From Mycobacteroides salmoniphilum (lineage in GTDB: Bacteria > Actinomycetota > Actinomycetes > Mycobacteriales > Mycobacteriaceae), in contig NZ_CP024633.1 of the NCBI RefSeq assembly GCF_004924335.1, forward strand, positions 930,001 through 994,000: DNA of 64,000 nt. The letters are read 5' to 3'. How positions within the stretch are numbered: the stretch's first letter is position 1; each line of letters opens with the position of its first letter. The position numbers and the translations under genes were made by a program. Below the pieces are notes generated by a model, which was not told where the DNA came from, searched no databases, and saw nothing but the letters and a program-made list of their open reading frames with translations. This document shows positions 27,426-35,315 of the stretch, piece by piece.

Positions 27426-28733
27426 ATGACTAACGACCCCCACGGCAGCTGGTCCTACCGGCCGTCCGGCCCTTACTCCGGACAACACGGGCATCAAGCT
27501 CCGACACACCATGCCCAGGCGGGTCACCAGTATCAGGGGCAGGCGTACGGCTACCCGTCTGCGCCGCCGAGCCCGCAGCGCCCCGCTCCGCAGCAGTCTC
27601 CAGCGCCGCGGGGCAGGCGCAGCGGCGGGCTCGTGGTGGGTGCTGTCGTTCTGGCTCTGGTCTCCGGTGGTCTGGGCGGGACGGTGGGCGCGGTCGTTGC
27701 CGACCGCCAGCACCGGGCACCCGTCGTCACCGGTGGCAGCACCGGCCTGACCCCCATCTCGCCGGGGCGTTCGTCTGCCGCCCAGCCGGTCGCCTCGTTG
27801 CCCGCGGGATCCGTAGAACAGGTTGCGGCCAAGGTACTTCCGAGCGTCGTGAAGCTGGAAACGATCATGGGTCGTTCGAGCGAAGAGGGATCTGGGGTAA
27901 TCCTCTCTGCCGATGGTCTGGTGCTCACCAACGCGCACGTCGTCCAGGCGGCGGGGGAGCCCGGCGCCAAGACCACCGCCACCATCGCGGGCGGCAAGAA
28001 CTCGCCTTTCACCGTGGTTGGCATCGATCCCGCCACCGACATCGCCGTGATCCGGATCACCGGCGCCTCGGGCCTGACACCCGTCGCACTGGGGTCGTCG
28101 GCGAATCTGGTTGTGGGCCAGTCGGTTGTCGCGATCGGTTCGCCGCTGGGCCTGGACGGCACGGTGACCACTGGCATCGTCAGCTCGCTGAATCGCCCGG
28201 TGTTCACGGCGGGACAGGCAGGCAATCAGGACACCGTGCTGGACGCGATCCAGACCGATGCCGCCATTAACCCGGGTAACTCCGGTGGCGCGCTGGTCAA
28301 CTTGAACGGCGAGCTGGTGGGAATCAACTCCGCCATCGCGACCATGGGTGGCGATTCCAGTGGCGAGACGCAGGGCGGATCGATCGGCCTGGGCTTTGCG
28401 ATTCCGGTCGATCAGGCCAAGCGGATCGCCGATCAGCTGGTCGCCAGCGGCCACGCCACCCACGCCTCCCTGGGGGTGCGGGTTGGCAACGATAAAGAGA
28501 TCCAGGGAGCCAGGATCGTCGAGGTGGTTGCCGGGGGAGCTGCCGAGAAGGCCGGGATACCCAACGGTGCGGTCGTCACAAAGGTAGACAACCGCCCGGT
28601 GAACAGCGCCGACGGTCTTGTGGCGGCGGTGCGCTCCAAGGCGCCGGGAGACAAGGTGACGCTGACGTTTACCGATGGCAACGGTGGGCCGGAGAAGACC
28701 GCCGACGTGATACTGGGGGAGGTCGCCCGATGA
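27426..28733 (+). CDS. pepD: HtrA-like serine protease PepD
   Basis: This 435-residue trypsin-like protease and chaperone guards the cell envelope. Residues 1-65 form a Pro/Gln/His-rich cytoplasmic tail, then one membrane helix (about 68-92). The catalytic triad is His171 (LTNAHVV), Asp205 (ATDIAVI) and Ser286 (NPGNSGGALV). One PDZ domain follows (about 350-425), containing SLGVRVGNDKEIQGARIVE. The start ATG at 27426 follows AGGAAG. It is the third gene of mprAB-pepD-moaB2, overlapping moaB2 by 4 bp, and is expected to be induced through MprA. Confidence 0.96.
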   Translation: MTNDPHGSWSYRPSGPYSGQHGHQAPTHHAQAGHQYQGQAYGYPSAPPSPQRPAPQQSPAPRGRRSGGLVVGAVVLALVSGGLGGTVGAVVADRQHRAPVVTGGSTGLTPISPGRSSAAQPVASLPAGSVEQVAAKVLPSVVKLETIMGRSSEEGSGVILSADGLVLTNAHVVQAAGEPGAKTTATIAGGKNSPFTVVGIDPATDIAVIRITGASGLTPVALGSSANLVVGQSVVAIGSPLGLDGTVTTGIVSSLNRPVFTAGQAGNQDTVLDAIQTDAAINPGNSGGALVNLNGELVGINSAIATMGGDSSGETQGGSIGLGFAIPVDQAKRIADQLVASGHATHASLGVRVGNDKEIQGARIVEVVAGGAAEKAGIPNGAVVTKVDNRPVNSADGLVAAVRSKAPGDKVTLTFTDGNGGPEKTADVILGEVAR

Positions 28734-29266
28734 CCCAGATGTCCGTGCGAGCCGTTACGGTTGCTTCCATGACTGAGCTTGAGGTGGGACCGGTGGGGCG
28801 ATCTCTGGTCGTCATAGTCAACGACAGGACAGCCCACGGCGACCAGGACACCAGTGGTCCGCTGGTCACCGAGCTGCTCTCGGAGGCGGGAATCGTCGTC
28901 GACGGTGTGGTGGCAGTCGAGGGGGACCTGGCCGAGATTCAGAACGCCGTCAATATGGCGGTCATCGGCGGTGTGGACCTGGTGGTGACCGTGGGTGGCA
29001 CCGGTGTCACCCCACGCGATGTGACTCCCGAGGCCACTGCGCCGCTTCTCGACCGTGAGCTGCTCGGCATCGCCGAGGCCATCCGGTCGTCGGGGCTGGC
29101 CGCGGGAGTCACCGAGGCGGGTCTGTCACGCGGAGTGGCGGGTATTTCGGGCAGCACCCTGGTGGTCAACATCGCGGGCACACGCGCCGCGGTGCGCGAT
29201 GGGATGGCCACGGTGACACCGATGGCGATTCAGATCATCGAGCAGCTATCCAGCCTGGAGATCTGA
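28730..29266 (+). CDS. moaB2: molybdenum cofactor biosynthesis protein MoaB2/MogA family
   Basis: This 178-residue protein binds molybdopterin and matches Rv0984. The core motifs are TVGGTGVTPRDVTPEAT, in the MPT-binding loop, and GISGSTLVVNIAGTRAAV. ATG at 28730 overlaps the pepD stop (ATGA), which favours this start; the first 13 residues are not conserved, and ATG at 28769 is an alternative. Its presence in the stress operon is conserved in mycobacteria without a clear reason. A small ORF begins 4 bp after its stop. Confidence 0.9.
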   Translation: MTQMSVRAVTVASMTELEVGPVGRSLVVIVNDRTAHGDQDTSGPLVTELLSEAGIVVDGVVAVEGDLAEIQNAVNMAVIGGVDLVVTVGGTGVTPRDVTPEATAPLLDRELLGIAEAIRSSGLAAGVTEAGLSRGVAGISGSTLVVNIAGTRAAVRDGMATVTPMAIQIIEQLSSLEI

Positions 29267-29270
29267 GCGG

Positions 29271-29474
29271 GTGCAGGCTCCCGAGGGCCGCGGTTGTGAC
29301 CTTCGCCACAAAAGTGGCGAGGAGGGAACAAGCGCCAGCAATGCGGATATCGACCGGATCTTCGGTCAAGCCGAGCCGTCGCTGGGTCCAGATGAACGCG
29401 ATGTGAACGATTCGCGCGGCGTGCACGAAAGTGATCAGTGGTTGCGCGATAACGTTCCGCCCCATCACGGCTAA
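29271..29474 (+). CDS. small hydrophilic protein ending WLRDNVPPHHG
   Basis: This is a possible 67-residue protein starting at GTG 29271, four bases after moaB2, with GGAG ten bases upstream. The N-terminal half is variable in look; the C-terminal half (ADIDRIFGQAEPSLGPDE, then SDQWLRDNVPPHHG) resembles small actinobacterial proteins that end in W-L-x(3)-x-P-P-H-[HW]. That resemblance comes from memory of such tails, not from a search. Function is unknown. It would be the last gene of the mprA operon. Confidence 0.45.
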   Translation: MQAPEGRGCDLRHKSGEEGTSASNADIDRIFGQAEPSLGPDERDVNDSRGVHESDQWLRDNVPPHHG

Positions 29475-29777
29475 GGAATTCCCGCATATCGAACGCGTAA
29501 ATCCGGCAGGTCGCCAAGCGTGGATACCCGTTCGGGGTGTCGGTTCCCTCGCGGTGCGCGAATGTTTCCCAGCAAATCGCTCGTTCACCCAATTGTTAAC
29601 CCGGTGATGTCTTGGGTTTGGCTAACTTCCGGTTCACAGGCGTGCCCGAGGTCGGGTGAGTCGACTTCGACCAGAACGAGTGTTCAGATTGCCGCGCCGT
29701 CACCGTGCTGATATCGTCCTTCTGTCCGTCGCTTAGGAAATTCTCATGTTCGCCATGAGGGGACTGTTAGGAACAGA
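29475..29777. other. gene-free leader/promoter region of the first porin gene
   Basis: These 303 bases hold no credible ORF. A short inverted repeat CTCATG-TTCGC-CATGAG (29743-29759) lies just before the porin ribosome site. Long untranslated leaders are known for MspA-type porins, so the promoter is probably in this stretch. Confidence 0.5.
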
Positions 29778-30449
29778 ATGAAGCTGTTGAGCAAGGTATC
29801 GGGCTGGGCTCGCCACGGTCTGTTGGCGGTTGGCGCCCTAGTCATGACTCTGGTTGCTCTCTTTGCGACGGCGGCGACGGCTCATGCGGGTTTGGATGAT
29901 GAGCTGACCCTGGTTGATGGCAAGGGACGGACGCTGCGGATTCAGCAGTGGGACACCTTCTTGAACGGTGTGTTCCCGCTGGACCGCAACCGCCTGACGC
30001 GTGAGTGGTTCCATTCGGGCCGCGCGGTCTACGAGGTGACCGGTCCGGGTGCCGATGCGTTCGAGGGCACTCTGGAGTTGGGCTATCAGGTGGGTTACCC
30101 CTGGTCGCTGGGCGTGGGGCTGAACTTCAACTACACGACGCCGAATACCTCGATTCTTTACGGTATTCCGAACGCCTTCGGTGGCACCCCGGAAGCCTCG
30201 TATGTGCAGACCACCAACCTGCTGCCCTCTGCTGGCATCAATGTTGACCTGGGCAACGGCCCCGGTATCCAGGAGGTCGCGACGTTCTCGGTGGCGATCG
30301 CGGGCCCCAAGGGTGCGGTCGCGGTCAGTAACGCGCACGGCACGGTGACCGACGCCGCCGGTGGTGTGCTGCTGCGGCCATACGCACGACTGATCAGCTC
30401 GGCCGGTGACAGCGTCACCACCTACGGCGAAACCTGGGACATGAAGTAG
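29778..30449 (+). CDS. MspA-family outer-membrane porin, copy 1
   Basis: This 223-residue porin precursor has a signal peptide cut after ATAHA, giving a mature protein that begins GLDDELTLVDGKG. It forms octameric mycomembrane channels for small hydrophilic solutes. FLNGVFPLDRNRLTREWFHSG and LGNGPGIQEVATFSV are diagnostic of MspA. The constriction-loop segment of MspA (ILIDDGD, with Asp90/Asp91) is replaced here by NTSILYGIPNA, which has no acidic residue. The mature part is almost identical to copy 3 at 31458, while the signal peptides differ. The location between moaB2 and mscL matches the porin locus of the abscessus-chelonae group. Confidence 0.93.
   Translation: MKLLSKVSGWARHGLLAVGALVMTLVALFATAATAHAGLDDELTLVDGKGRTLRIQQWDTFLNGVFPLDRNRLTREWFHSGRAVYEVTGPGADAFEGTLELGYQVGYPWSLGVGLNFNYTTPNTSILYGIPNAFGGTPEASYVQTTNLLPSAGINVDLGNGPGIQEVATFSVAIAGPKGAVAVSNAHGTVTDAAGGVLLRPYARLISSAGDSVTTYGETWDMK
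29888..30446 (+). repeat. direct repeat with 31568-32126 (porin mature regions)
   Basis: About 560 bp recur at an exact offset of 1680 bp. Differences cluster in 30026-30065 (about 12 changes), and only a single change is seen across roughly 30066-30443. The signal-peptide parts do not match. This mosaic pattern points to recent gene conversion or duplication. Confidence 0.85.
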
Positions 30450-30560
30450 CGAATCTTCGCTGACGTCTGGACAACAAGCGTTTCCACCTAAGGCTTTCTT
30501 CTGCGGGATTGACGGCCTCACCTAGGGCGGGGCGTCATCTCGCGATCAAGGGGATCTCTT

Positions 30561-31214
30561 GTGCGACGTGATGTGCGCCGGTCGCTCGAATGTGTAGCTA
30601 CGGTGTTTATTCTTTGTGCGATGGTATTCACCATCATGGGGACTGCGCATGCGGGTTTGGACGATGAGCTGACCCTGGTTGAAGGCAAAGGGGTGGACGC
30701 TGCGGATTCAGCAGTGGGACACCTTATGAATGGGTGTTTCCGCTCGACCGCAACCGCCTGACGCGTGAGTGGTTCCATTCGGGCCGTGCGGTTTACGAGG
30801 TGACAGGTTCGGGGGCAGGCACAATTGAGGGCACCCTGGAATTGGGTTACCAGGTGGGCTATCCGTGGTCGCTGGGTGTGGGGCTGAACGTCAACGACAC
30901 GTCGCCGAATGTCTCGGTGCTGCACGGCATACCCAACGCCTTCGGGGGAAATCCCGAGGCCTCGTATGTGTGCAAACCATCAACCTGCTGGCGTCGCCTG
31001 GTATCAACGTTGACCTGGGTAATGGCCCCGGTATCCACGAGGTGGCGACGTGTTCGGTTGCGGTGGCCGGCGCCAAGGGTGCGGTCGCGGTGCCCCATGC
31101 ACACGGGACGGTATCCGGGGCGGCCTGCGGGCGCCGTGAGGTCCTTGTGCATGCTTGCTAAGCGGTGCCGGAGACAGCGTCACCACGTATGGCGAGACCC
31201 GGGATATGCGGTAG
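30561..31214 (+). pseudogene. MspA-family porin, copy 2, frameshifted
   Basis: A GTG start and signal-like region lead into AHAGLDDELTLVEGKG, after which the frame is lost. Compared with copies 1 and 3 there is one extra base at about 30690, a net loss of two bases at about 30725, two extra bases near 30970 and more damage near 31120-31150. Porin fragments FPLDRNRLTREWFHSG, INVDLGNGPGI and AGDSVTTYGE follow in different frames up to a TAG at 31212. Several independent indels and substitutions indicate an old inactivation rather than a sequencing error. Confidence 0.85.
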
Positions 31215-31457
31215 TCGCCATTGCTTAATGGGTGCGCTGACGTAGCACACGGCACAGTATTGGACGCCATGCACAGTAAATGGCGTCGCGCAGCAAAAAG
31301 CGCTGTGTATCTGCTGTGAGTTAGCCTGCCAGAAACATTCGGGAAACTCAGAAAGATGATTTGGCCGTTACGTTTGGCCCGCCTGAGCAACAATGTGGTC
31401 CTGGCGAAGTAGGCATTTGCCGCGGCGTACATCCGCCCTGAGAATTGAGGGAACTAA

Positions 31458-32129
31458 ATGAGAACAGTTGGCATCTGGCAGGTCATGCACAACACCCTCA
31501 TGCGATTGATGCTCGTCGTCGCCGGTGTGGTTGGCCTGGCGGTCATCGGGGCGGGTACCGCGACGGCGGGTTTGGATGATGAGCTGACCCTGGTTGATGG
31601 CAAGGGACGGACGCTGCGGATTCAGCAGTGGGACACCTTCTTGAACGGTGTGTTCCCGCTGGACCGCAACCGCCTGACGCGTGAGTGGTTCCATTCGGGC
31701 CGCGCTGCGTATGAGGTGACGGGTCCGGCGGCTGACACGTTTGAAGGCACTCTGGAGTTGGGCTATCAGGTGGGTTACCCCTGGTCGCTGGGCGTGGGGC
31801 TGAACTTCAACTACACGACGCCGAATACCTCGATTCTTTACGGTATTCCGAACGCCTTCGGTGGCACCCCGGAAGCCTCGTATGTGCAGACCACCAACCT
31901 GCTGCCCTCTGCTGGCATCAATGTTGACCTGGGCAACGGCCCCGGTATCCAGGAGGTCGCGACGTTCTCGGTGGCGATCGCGGGCCCCAAGGGTGCGGTC
32001 GCGGTCAGTAACGCGCACGGCACGGTGACCGGCGCCGCCGGTGGTGTGCTGCTGCGGCCATACGCACGACTGATCAGCTCGGCCGGTGACAGCGTCACCA
32101 CCTACGGCGAAACCTGGGACATGAAATAA
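31458..32129 (+). CDS. MspA-family outer-membrane porin, copy 3
   Basis: This 223-residue porin has a different signal peptide from copy 1 (MRTVGIWQVMHNTLMR, then a hydrophobic core, cut after TATA) but nearly the same mature chain. Mature differences from copy 1 are few: RAAYEVTGPAADTFEG instead of RAVYEVTGPGADAFEG, and one Gly/Asp change near HGTVTGAAGG. The acidic constriction pair of MspA is missing here too. The ATG follows GAGGGAACTAA. It ends 26 bp before the convergent mscL. Separate promoters are likely, giving separately controlled copies of one pore. Confidence 0.93.
   Translation: MRTVGIWQVMHNTLMRLMLVVAGVVGLAVIGAGTATAGLDDELTLVDGKGRTLRIQQWDTFLNGVFPLDRNRLTREWFHSGRAAYEVTGPAADTFEGTLELGYQVGYPWSLGVGLNFNYTTPNTSILYGIPNAFGGTPEASYVQTTNLLPSAGINVDLGNGPGIQEVATFSVAIAGPKGAVAVSNAHGTVTGAAGGVLLRPYARLISSAGDSVTTYGETWDMK
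31568..32126 (+). repeat. direct repeat with 29888-30446 (porin mature regions)
   Basis: This is the second copy of the near-identical porin segment; see the entry at 29888. Recombination between the two would delete 1680 bp and remove the pseudogene, leaving a single porin. Confidence 0.85.
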
Positions 32130-32155
32130 CCGCCCCGGCGGGCCGGGCAGAAGGG

Positions 32156-32551
32156 CTAGGACGCCTTCTTCTGCTCGGCCAGCAGGTCGCGAATCTCGAC
32201 GAGTAGCTCTGCTTCGGTTGCCGCCGCGGGGTCCTCGCCGGACTTGGCCAGGCGATTCTTGAGCGTGTTGTAGGGCAGGACGACCACGAAGTAGACAACC
32301 GCCGCGATCAGGATGAAGTTGATGGTTGCGGTGATCAAGACATTGAAGTCCAGATACTGCCCGCCGCCGATGCTGACTCTGAGCGCAGGATGATCCGAAT
32401 CGGGACCGGTGCCAATCCGATTGATCAACGGCTGAATGATGGCGTCGCTGAACTTGGTGACCACCGCGGTGAAGGCCGCGCCGATGACCACAGCGACCGC
32501 GAGGTCAATGACGTTGCCGCGCAGCAAGAAATCTCTGAATCCTTTGAGCAT
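32156..32551 (-). CDS. mscL: large-conductance mechanosensitive channel
   Basis: This 131-residue channel opens under membrane tension to release solutes during osmotic downshock. The amphipathic N terminus [31 protein letters not shown] runs into TM1, written here only to mark the family start. TM2 ([21 protein letters not shown]) and a charged C-terminal helix ([15 protein letters not shown]) follow. It is about 20 residues shorter than the M. tuberculosis protein at its C terminus. It lies 9 bp after the SAF-domain gene in the same direction. Confidence 0.96.
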   Translation of the reverse strand: MLKGFRDFLLRGNVIDLAVAVVIGAAFTAVVTKFSDAIIQPLINRIGTGPDSDHPALRVSIGGGQYLDFNVLITATINFILIAAVVYFVVVLPYNTLKNRLAKSGEDPAAATEAELLVEIRDLLAEQKKAS

Positions 32552-32560
32552 GGTCTGACA

Positions 32561-33235
32561 CTAACGCAAGGTCAGCGTTACCGCCTGCACTAGCGCGATC
32601 GCGGCGACGCGATTTGCCTGCTGTGGCGGCAATGCGACCATTACCACCCGCTGCGTCCCAACGCCTTTGGTGGCAGGTTTCGGCGACACCAACACGACCA
32701 CGGCTCCGGTAGCCAGCACGGCGGCCTCGGGTGGTGTGGCGTCTGGCGCACCCGGTCCGTGGTCGGCCACGGTGAGGATGTCGACGATATCTCCGGTGCG
32801 GATCATGTCGAGGGTCGCGGCGTCGTCCAGTGGTACCGGGACGATGCGCGCGTCCCCGCCGGCCGCCGACTCGGCCAATCGCGGGCTCAATACCCGTAAA
32901 TCGGTCAGCATTTCCCCGCGACGAACCGGCCCGGCCAGCGTCGCTCCCACGACGGTTCCGGTATTGGTGCTGGCCCCCTCGGGAAGAATTGTCGTGGAAC
33001 GCTTTTCAAGTCGGACGTCGTCGCCGGTCAGGATCGTGCCGGGCAGTAGGTCATGGACGGCCACCACCACGTCAGTGCGATCGCTGGCCGGGTCCGGGCG
33101 AAATGCCAAGACCGCCGCGAACAGCACCAAGATCGCCGCGGCGAGCCGCCGGGCCAACGCTGTCCGTGCCCAATCGGGGCGAAGTGCTGTCGATATGCGC
33201 TGCAGCACAGTGGGATCGAGGGGCGAACGAGCCAT
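32561..33235 (-). CDS. SAF-domain membrane-anchored protein (Rv0990c-like)
   Basis: This 224-residue protein has one N-terminal membrane helix (about residues 31-45, AAAILVLFAAVLAF) followed by a SAF/CpaB-like domain. VVVAVHDLLPGTILTGDDVRL and VGATLAGPVRRGEMLTDLRV are the SAF beta-clip repeats. Such domains occur in Flp pilus assembly CpaB and in periplasmic chaperones. No pilus genes are nearby, so the role is unknown. In M. tuberculosis the counterpart follows the chaperone gene Rv0991c; here too it follows ruc, 63 bp away, and may share its heat-shock control. Confidence 0.8.
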   Translation of the reverse strand: MARSPLDPTVLQRISTALRPDWARTALARRLAAAILVLFAAVLAFRPDPASDRTDVVVAVHDLLPGTILTGDDVRLEKRSTTILPEGASTNTGTVVGATLAGPVRRGEMLTDLRVLSPRLAESAAGGDARIVPVPLDDAATLDMIRTGDIVDILTVADHGPGAPDATPPEAAVLATGAVVVLVSPKPATKGVGTQRVVMVALPPQQANRVAAIALVQAVTLTLR

Positions 33236-33298
33236 GCTTCACGCTAGGACGACATATGTCCCCGCGTCACTAGGCAATGCGCCGCTGTGGATAACTCG

Positions 33299-33625
33299 TC
33301 AGCTGGCGGCGGCGGACGCGGTGGCAGTGGACGTCGAGCCGGAGGAGCTCGATGTCGACGACGAGCTGCTCGCAGAAGTCTCGGACGACGAGGACTTGGA
33401 TTCACTCTTGGCGCCGGAATCACTCTTCGCGGCGGCGTCCACGCTGCCGGAACGGCTGTCGGTGCGGTAGAAGCCGCTGCCCTTGAACACGATGCCCACC
33501 GAGTTGAACAGCTTGCGCAGCTTGCCCGAGCACTTTTGGCACACGGTCAGCGCATCGTCAGTGAACGCCTGGACGATGTCGAACTTGTCGCCACAGTCGG
33601 CACATGCATAGGAATAGGTGGGCAT
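33299..33625 (-). CDS. ruc: FmdB-type zinc-ribbon protein, redox-regulated chaperone Ruc (Rv0991c-like)
   Basis: This 108-residue protein begins MPTYSYACADCGDKFD and carries two Cys pairs (CADC and CQKC), which bind zinc in the reduced state. A Ser-rich, disordered tail of about 55 residues follows. This layout matches M. tuberculosis Rv0991c (Ruc), in which oxidation of the cysteines activates chaperone activity. I chose ATG at 33625 with GGAGG upstream; an ORF extended to 33670 would run into the operator. A perfect CIRCE element lies 39 bp upstream, implying HrcA control and heat-shock induction. Confidence 0.9.
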   Translation of the reverse strand: MPTYSYACADCGDKFDIVQAFTDDALTVCQKCSGKLRKLFNSVGIVFKGSGFYRTDSRSGSVDAAAKSDSGAKSESKSSSSETSASSSSSTSSSSGSTSTATASAAAS

Positions 33626-33663
33626 GGGGGGTCCTCCAGGAACTGACAAGACATGAAACGCCA

Positions 33664-33690
33664 CTGGCACTCTACCGTTTGGAGTGCCAG
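33664..33690. promoter_or_regulatory. CIRCE element (HrcA operator) upstream of ruc
   Basis: CTGGCACTC-N9-GAGTGCCAG is a perfect 9-9-9 inverted repeat and matches the CIRCE core GCACTC-N9-GAGTGC. It lies 39-65 bp upstream of the ruc start. HrcA control of Rv0991c is known in M. tuberculosis. Confidence 0.85.
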
Positions 33691-33715
33691 GTTCGCCACT
33701 GCGCGACCGGGGGAT

Positions 33716-34258
33716 TCAGCCGAGTGTGACCAATCCGTCGGCGGTCAGCGCGTGAGTTACCGGCACATCGTGTGGGCCTGCCGGAATGTCGTCGAGCACC
33801 TCGCCGGTGTACAGCGGCGAAATCAGGGCGATCGAGGGCGCGGCGAACCCCAATGATCGGTCGTAGTACCCAGCACCTCGGCCCAGTCGGTTGCCTCGCT
33901 TATCCACGGCAAGTGCCGGGATCAACACCAACTCGGCGTCGGCGAGGGTGGCCGGACCGAACACCGGCGGTGCCGGTTCTCGCAGGCCAAAGGGGGCGTC
34001 CACCAGACCTCCCGGTCGGTACTGGCCCCAGGTCAGCGCCGCCGGAGTCCCGGTCTCGTCGTTGCGTGCGACCGGCAGCAGAACCTGGACGCCGCGGGCT
34101 ATCAGGGCGTCGAGCATCTCCACCGACCCGGGCTCAGATCCCACCGGCACATAGGCGGCCACCACCGAAAGCCCCGAGGCCGCCGTCACGACATGCGCGG
34201 TGAGCGCATCGTTCTGTATTTCGCGGTCGGCACGCGACATCGCCCGTCGTGCCTGCAC
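33716..34258 (-). CDS. 5-formyltetrahydrofolate cyclo-ligase
   Basis: This enzyme converts 5-formyl-THF to 5,10-methenyl-THF with ATP. LIPALAVDKRGNRLGRGAGYYDRSL holds the ATP-binding signature, and AAYVPVGSEPGS the folate region. From GTG at 34258 it is 180 residues, but the conserved family N terminus (ALRQQIVQARRAMS) extends upstream of that GTG into codons without ATG, GTG or TTG. A CTG at 34273 or a non-standard codon near a GGAGAAC sequence may be the true start. It matches Rv0992c by position, divergent from galU. Confidence 0.88.
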   Translation of the reverse strand: MQARRAMSRADREIQNDALTAHVVTAASGLSVVAAYVPVGSEPGSVEMLDALIARGVQVLLPVARNDETGTPAALTWGQYRPGGLVDAPFGLREPAPPVFGPATLADAELVLIPALAVDKRGNRLGRGAGYYDRSLGFAAPSIALISPLYTGEVLDDIPAGPHDVPVTHALTADGLVTLG

Positions 34259-34368
34259 AATCTGTTGCCGCAGGGCGTTCTTGATGTTCTCCGGGGTGCT
34301 CTGGGGGTCGCCGATTCCGTGACGGTACCGCCTTACCCACGCAATCCCGTGGTCAGTGGTTAGGGTGA

Positions 34369-35304
34369 GTGGCTATGACGGCCCCTGACGTGTCCATCCC
34401 GCGCACCGCCGTGGTGCCCGCTGCAGGTCTGGGCACCCGGTTTCTACCGGCCACCAAGACCGTGCCCAAGGAACTACTGCCGGTGGTCGACACCCCGGGG
34501 ATCGAGCTGGTGGCTGAGGAAGCCGCCGAGGCCGGCGCCGAACGTCTGGTGATCGTCACATCGGAGGGCAAGGACGGCGTCGTCGCGCATTTCGTTGAGG
34601 ACTTGGTGCTTGAGGGCACGCTCGAGGACCGCGGGAAGCACGCCATGCTCGCGAAAGTGCGCCGAGCGCCCGGCCTCATCAAGGTGCAGTCGGTGGTTCA
34701 GGCCGAGCCGCTTGGCCTCGGACACGCCGTGGGCTGCGTGGAGTCGGTTCTTGACGACGATGAGGACGCCATCGCGGTGCTGCTGCCCGATGACCTGGTG
34801 TGGCCGCGGGGAGTGTTGGTGACGATGGCCAAGGTCCGGGCCAAGCGTGGCGGCTCTGTGCTCTGCGCCATCGAGGTGCCGCCCGAGGAGATCAGTTCCT
34901 ACGGCGCGTTTGACGTCGAGATTGTTCCGGATGCTGCCAACCCAAATGTGTTGCGCGTCAAGGGGATGGTGGAGAAGCCGAAGGTCGAGGATGCCCCGTC
35001 GAACTACGCGGCGGCCGGACGCTACCTGCTGGACCGGGTGATTTTCGACGCGCTCAAGCGGATCCCGCGGGGTGCGGGCGGCGAGCTACAGCTCACCGAT
35101 GCCATCGCGCTGTTGATCGATGAGGGACATCCGGTGCACGTCGTCGTGCACCGCGGATCCCGACACGACCTGGGAAATCCCGGCGGCTATCTCAAGGCTG
35201 CTGTTGACTTTGCGTTGGACCGCGACGATTACGGTCCGGGCTTGCGGAAGTGGCTGGTCGAACGGCTGGGTCAGGGGCCGACCACGCTGCCGGATTCGGA
35301 GTAA
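34369..35304 (+). CDS. galU: UTP-glucose-1-phosphate uridylyltransferase
   Basis: This 311-residue nucleotidyltransferase makes UDP-glucose for trehalose, glycans and arabinogalactan precursors. VVPAAGLGTRFLPATKTVPKELLPV is the nucleotide-binding signature, and FVEDLVLEG and LGLGHAVGCVESVL are further GalU blocks. Start choices are GTG 34369 and ATG 34375. It is divergent from the cyclo-ligase gene and 11 bp upstream of moeA1, so it probably leads the galU-moeA1-rimJ operon, as in M. tuberculosis (Rv0993-Rv0995). Confidence 0.95.
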   Translation: MAMTAPDVSIPRTAVVPAAGLGTRFLPATKTVPKELLPVVDTPGIELVAEEAAEAGAERLVIVTSEGKDGVVAHFVEDLVLEGTLEDRGKHAMLAKVRRAPGLIKVQSVVQAEPLGLGHAVGCVESVLDDDEDAIAVLLPDDLVWPRGVLVTMAKVRAKRGGSVLCAIEVPPEEISSYGAFDVEIVPDAANPNVLRVKGMVEKPKVEDAPSNYAAAGRYLLDRVIFDALKRIPRGAGGELQLTDAIALLIDEGHPVHVVVHRGSRHDLGNPGGYLKAAVDFALDRDDYGPGLRKWLVERLGQGPTTLPDSE

Positions 35305-35315
35305 GAAAGGCACCA

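Noticed and set aside
30734..31228. Separate 164-codon gene within porin copy 2
   Set aside because: It is a fragment of the decayed porin with a frameshifted end; it has no signal peptide or independent start.
35250..35315. Upstream start for moeA1 inside galU
   Set aside because: GTG at 35316 has a good ribosome site and the family N terminus; the extension overlaps galU by 55 bp.
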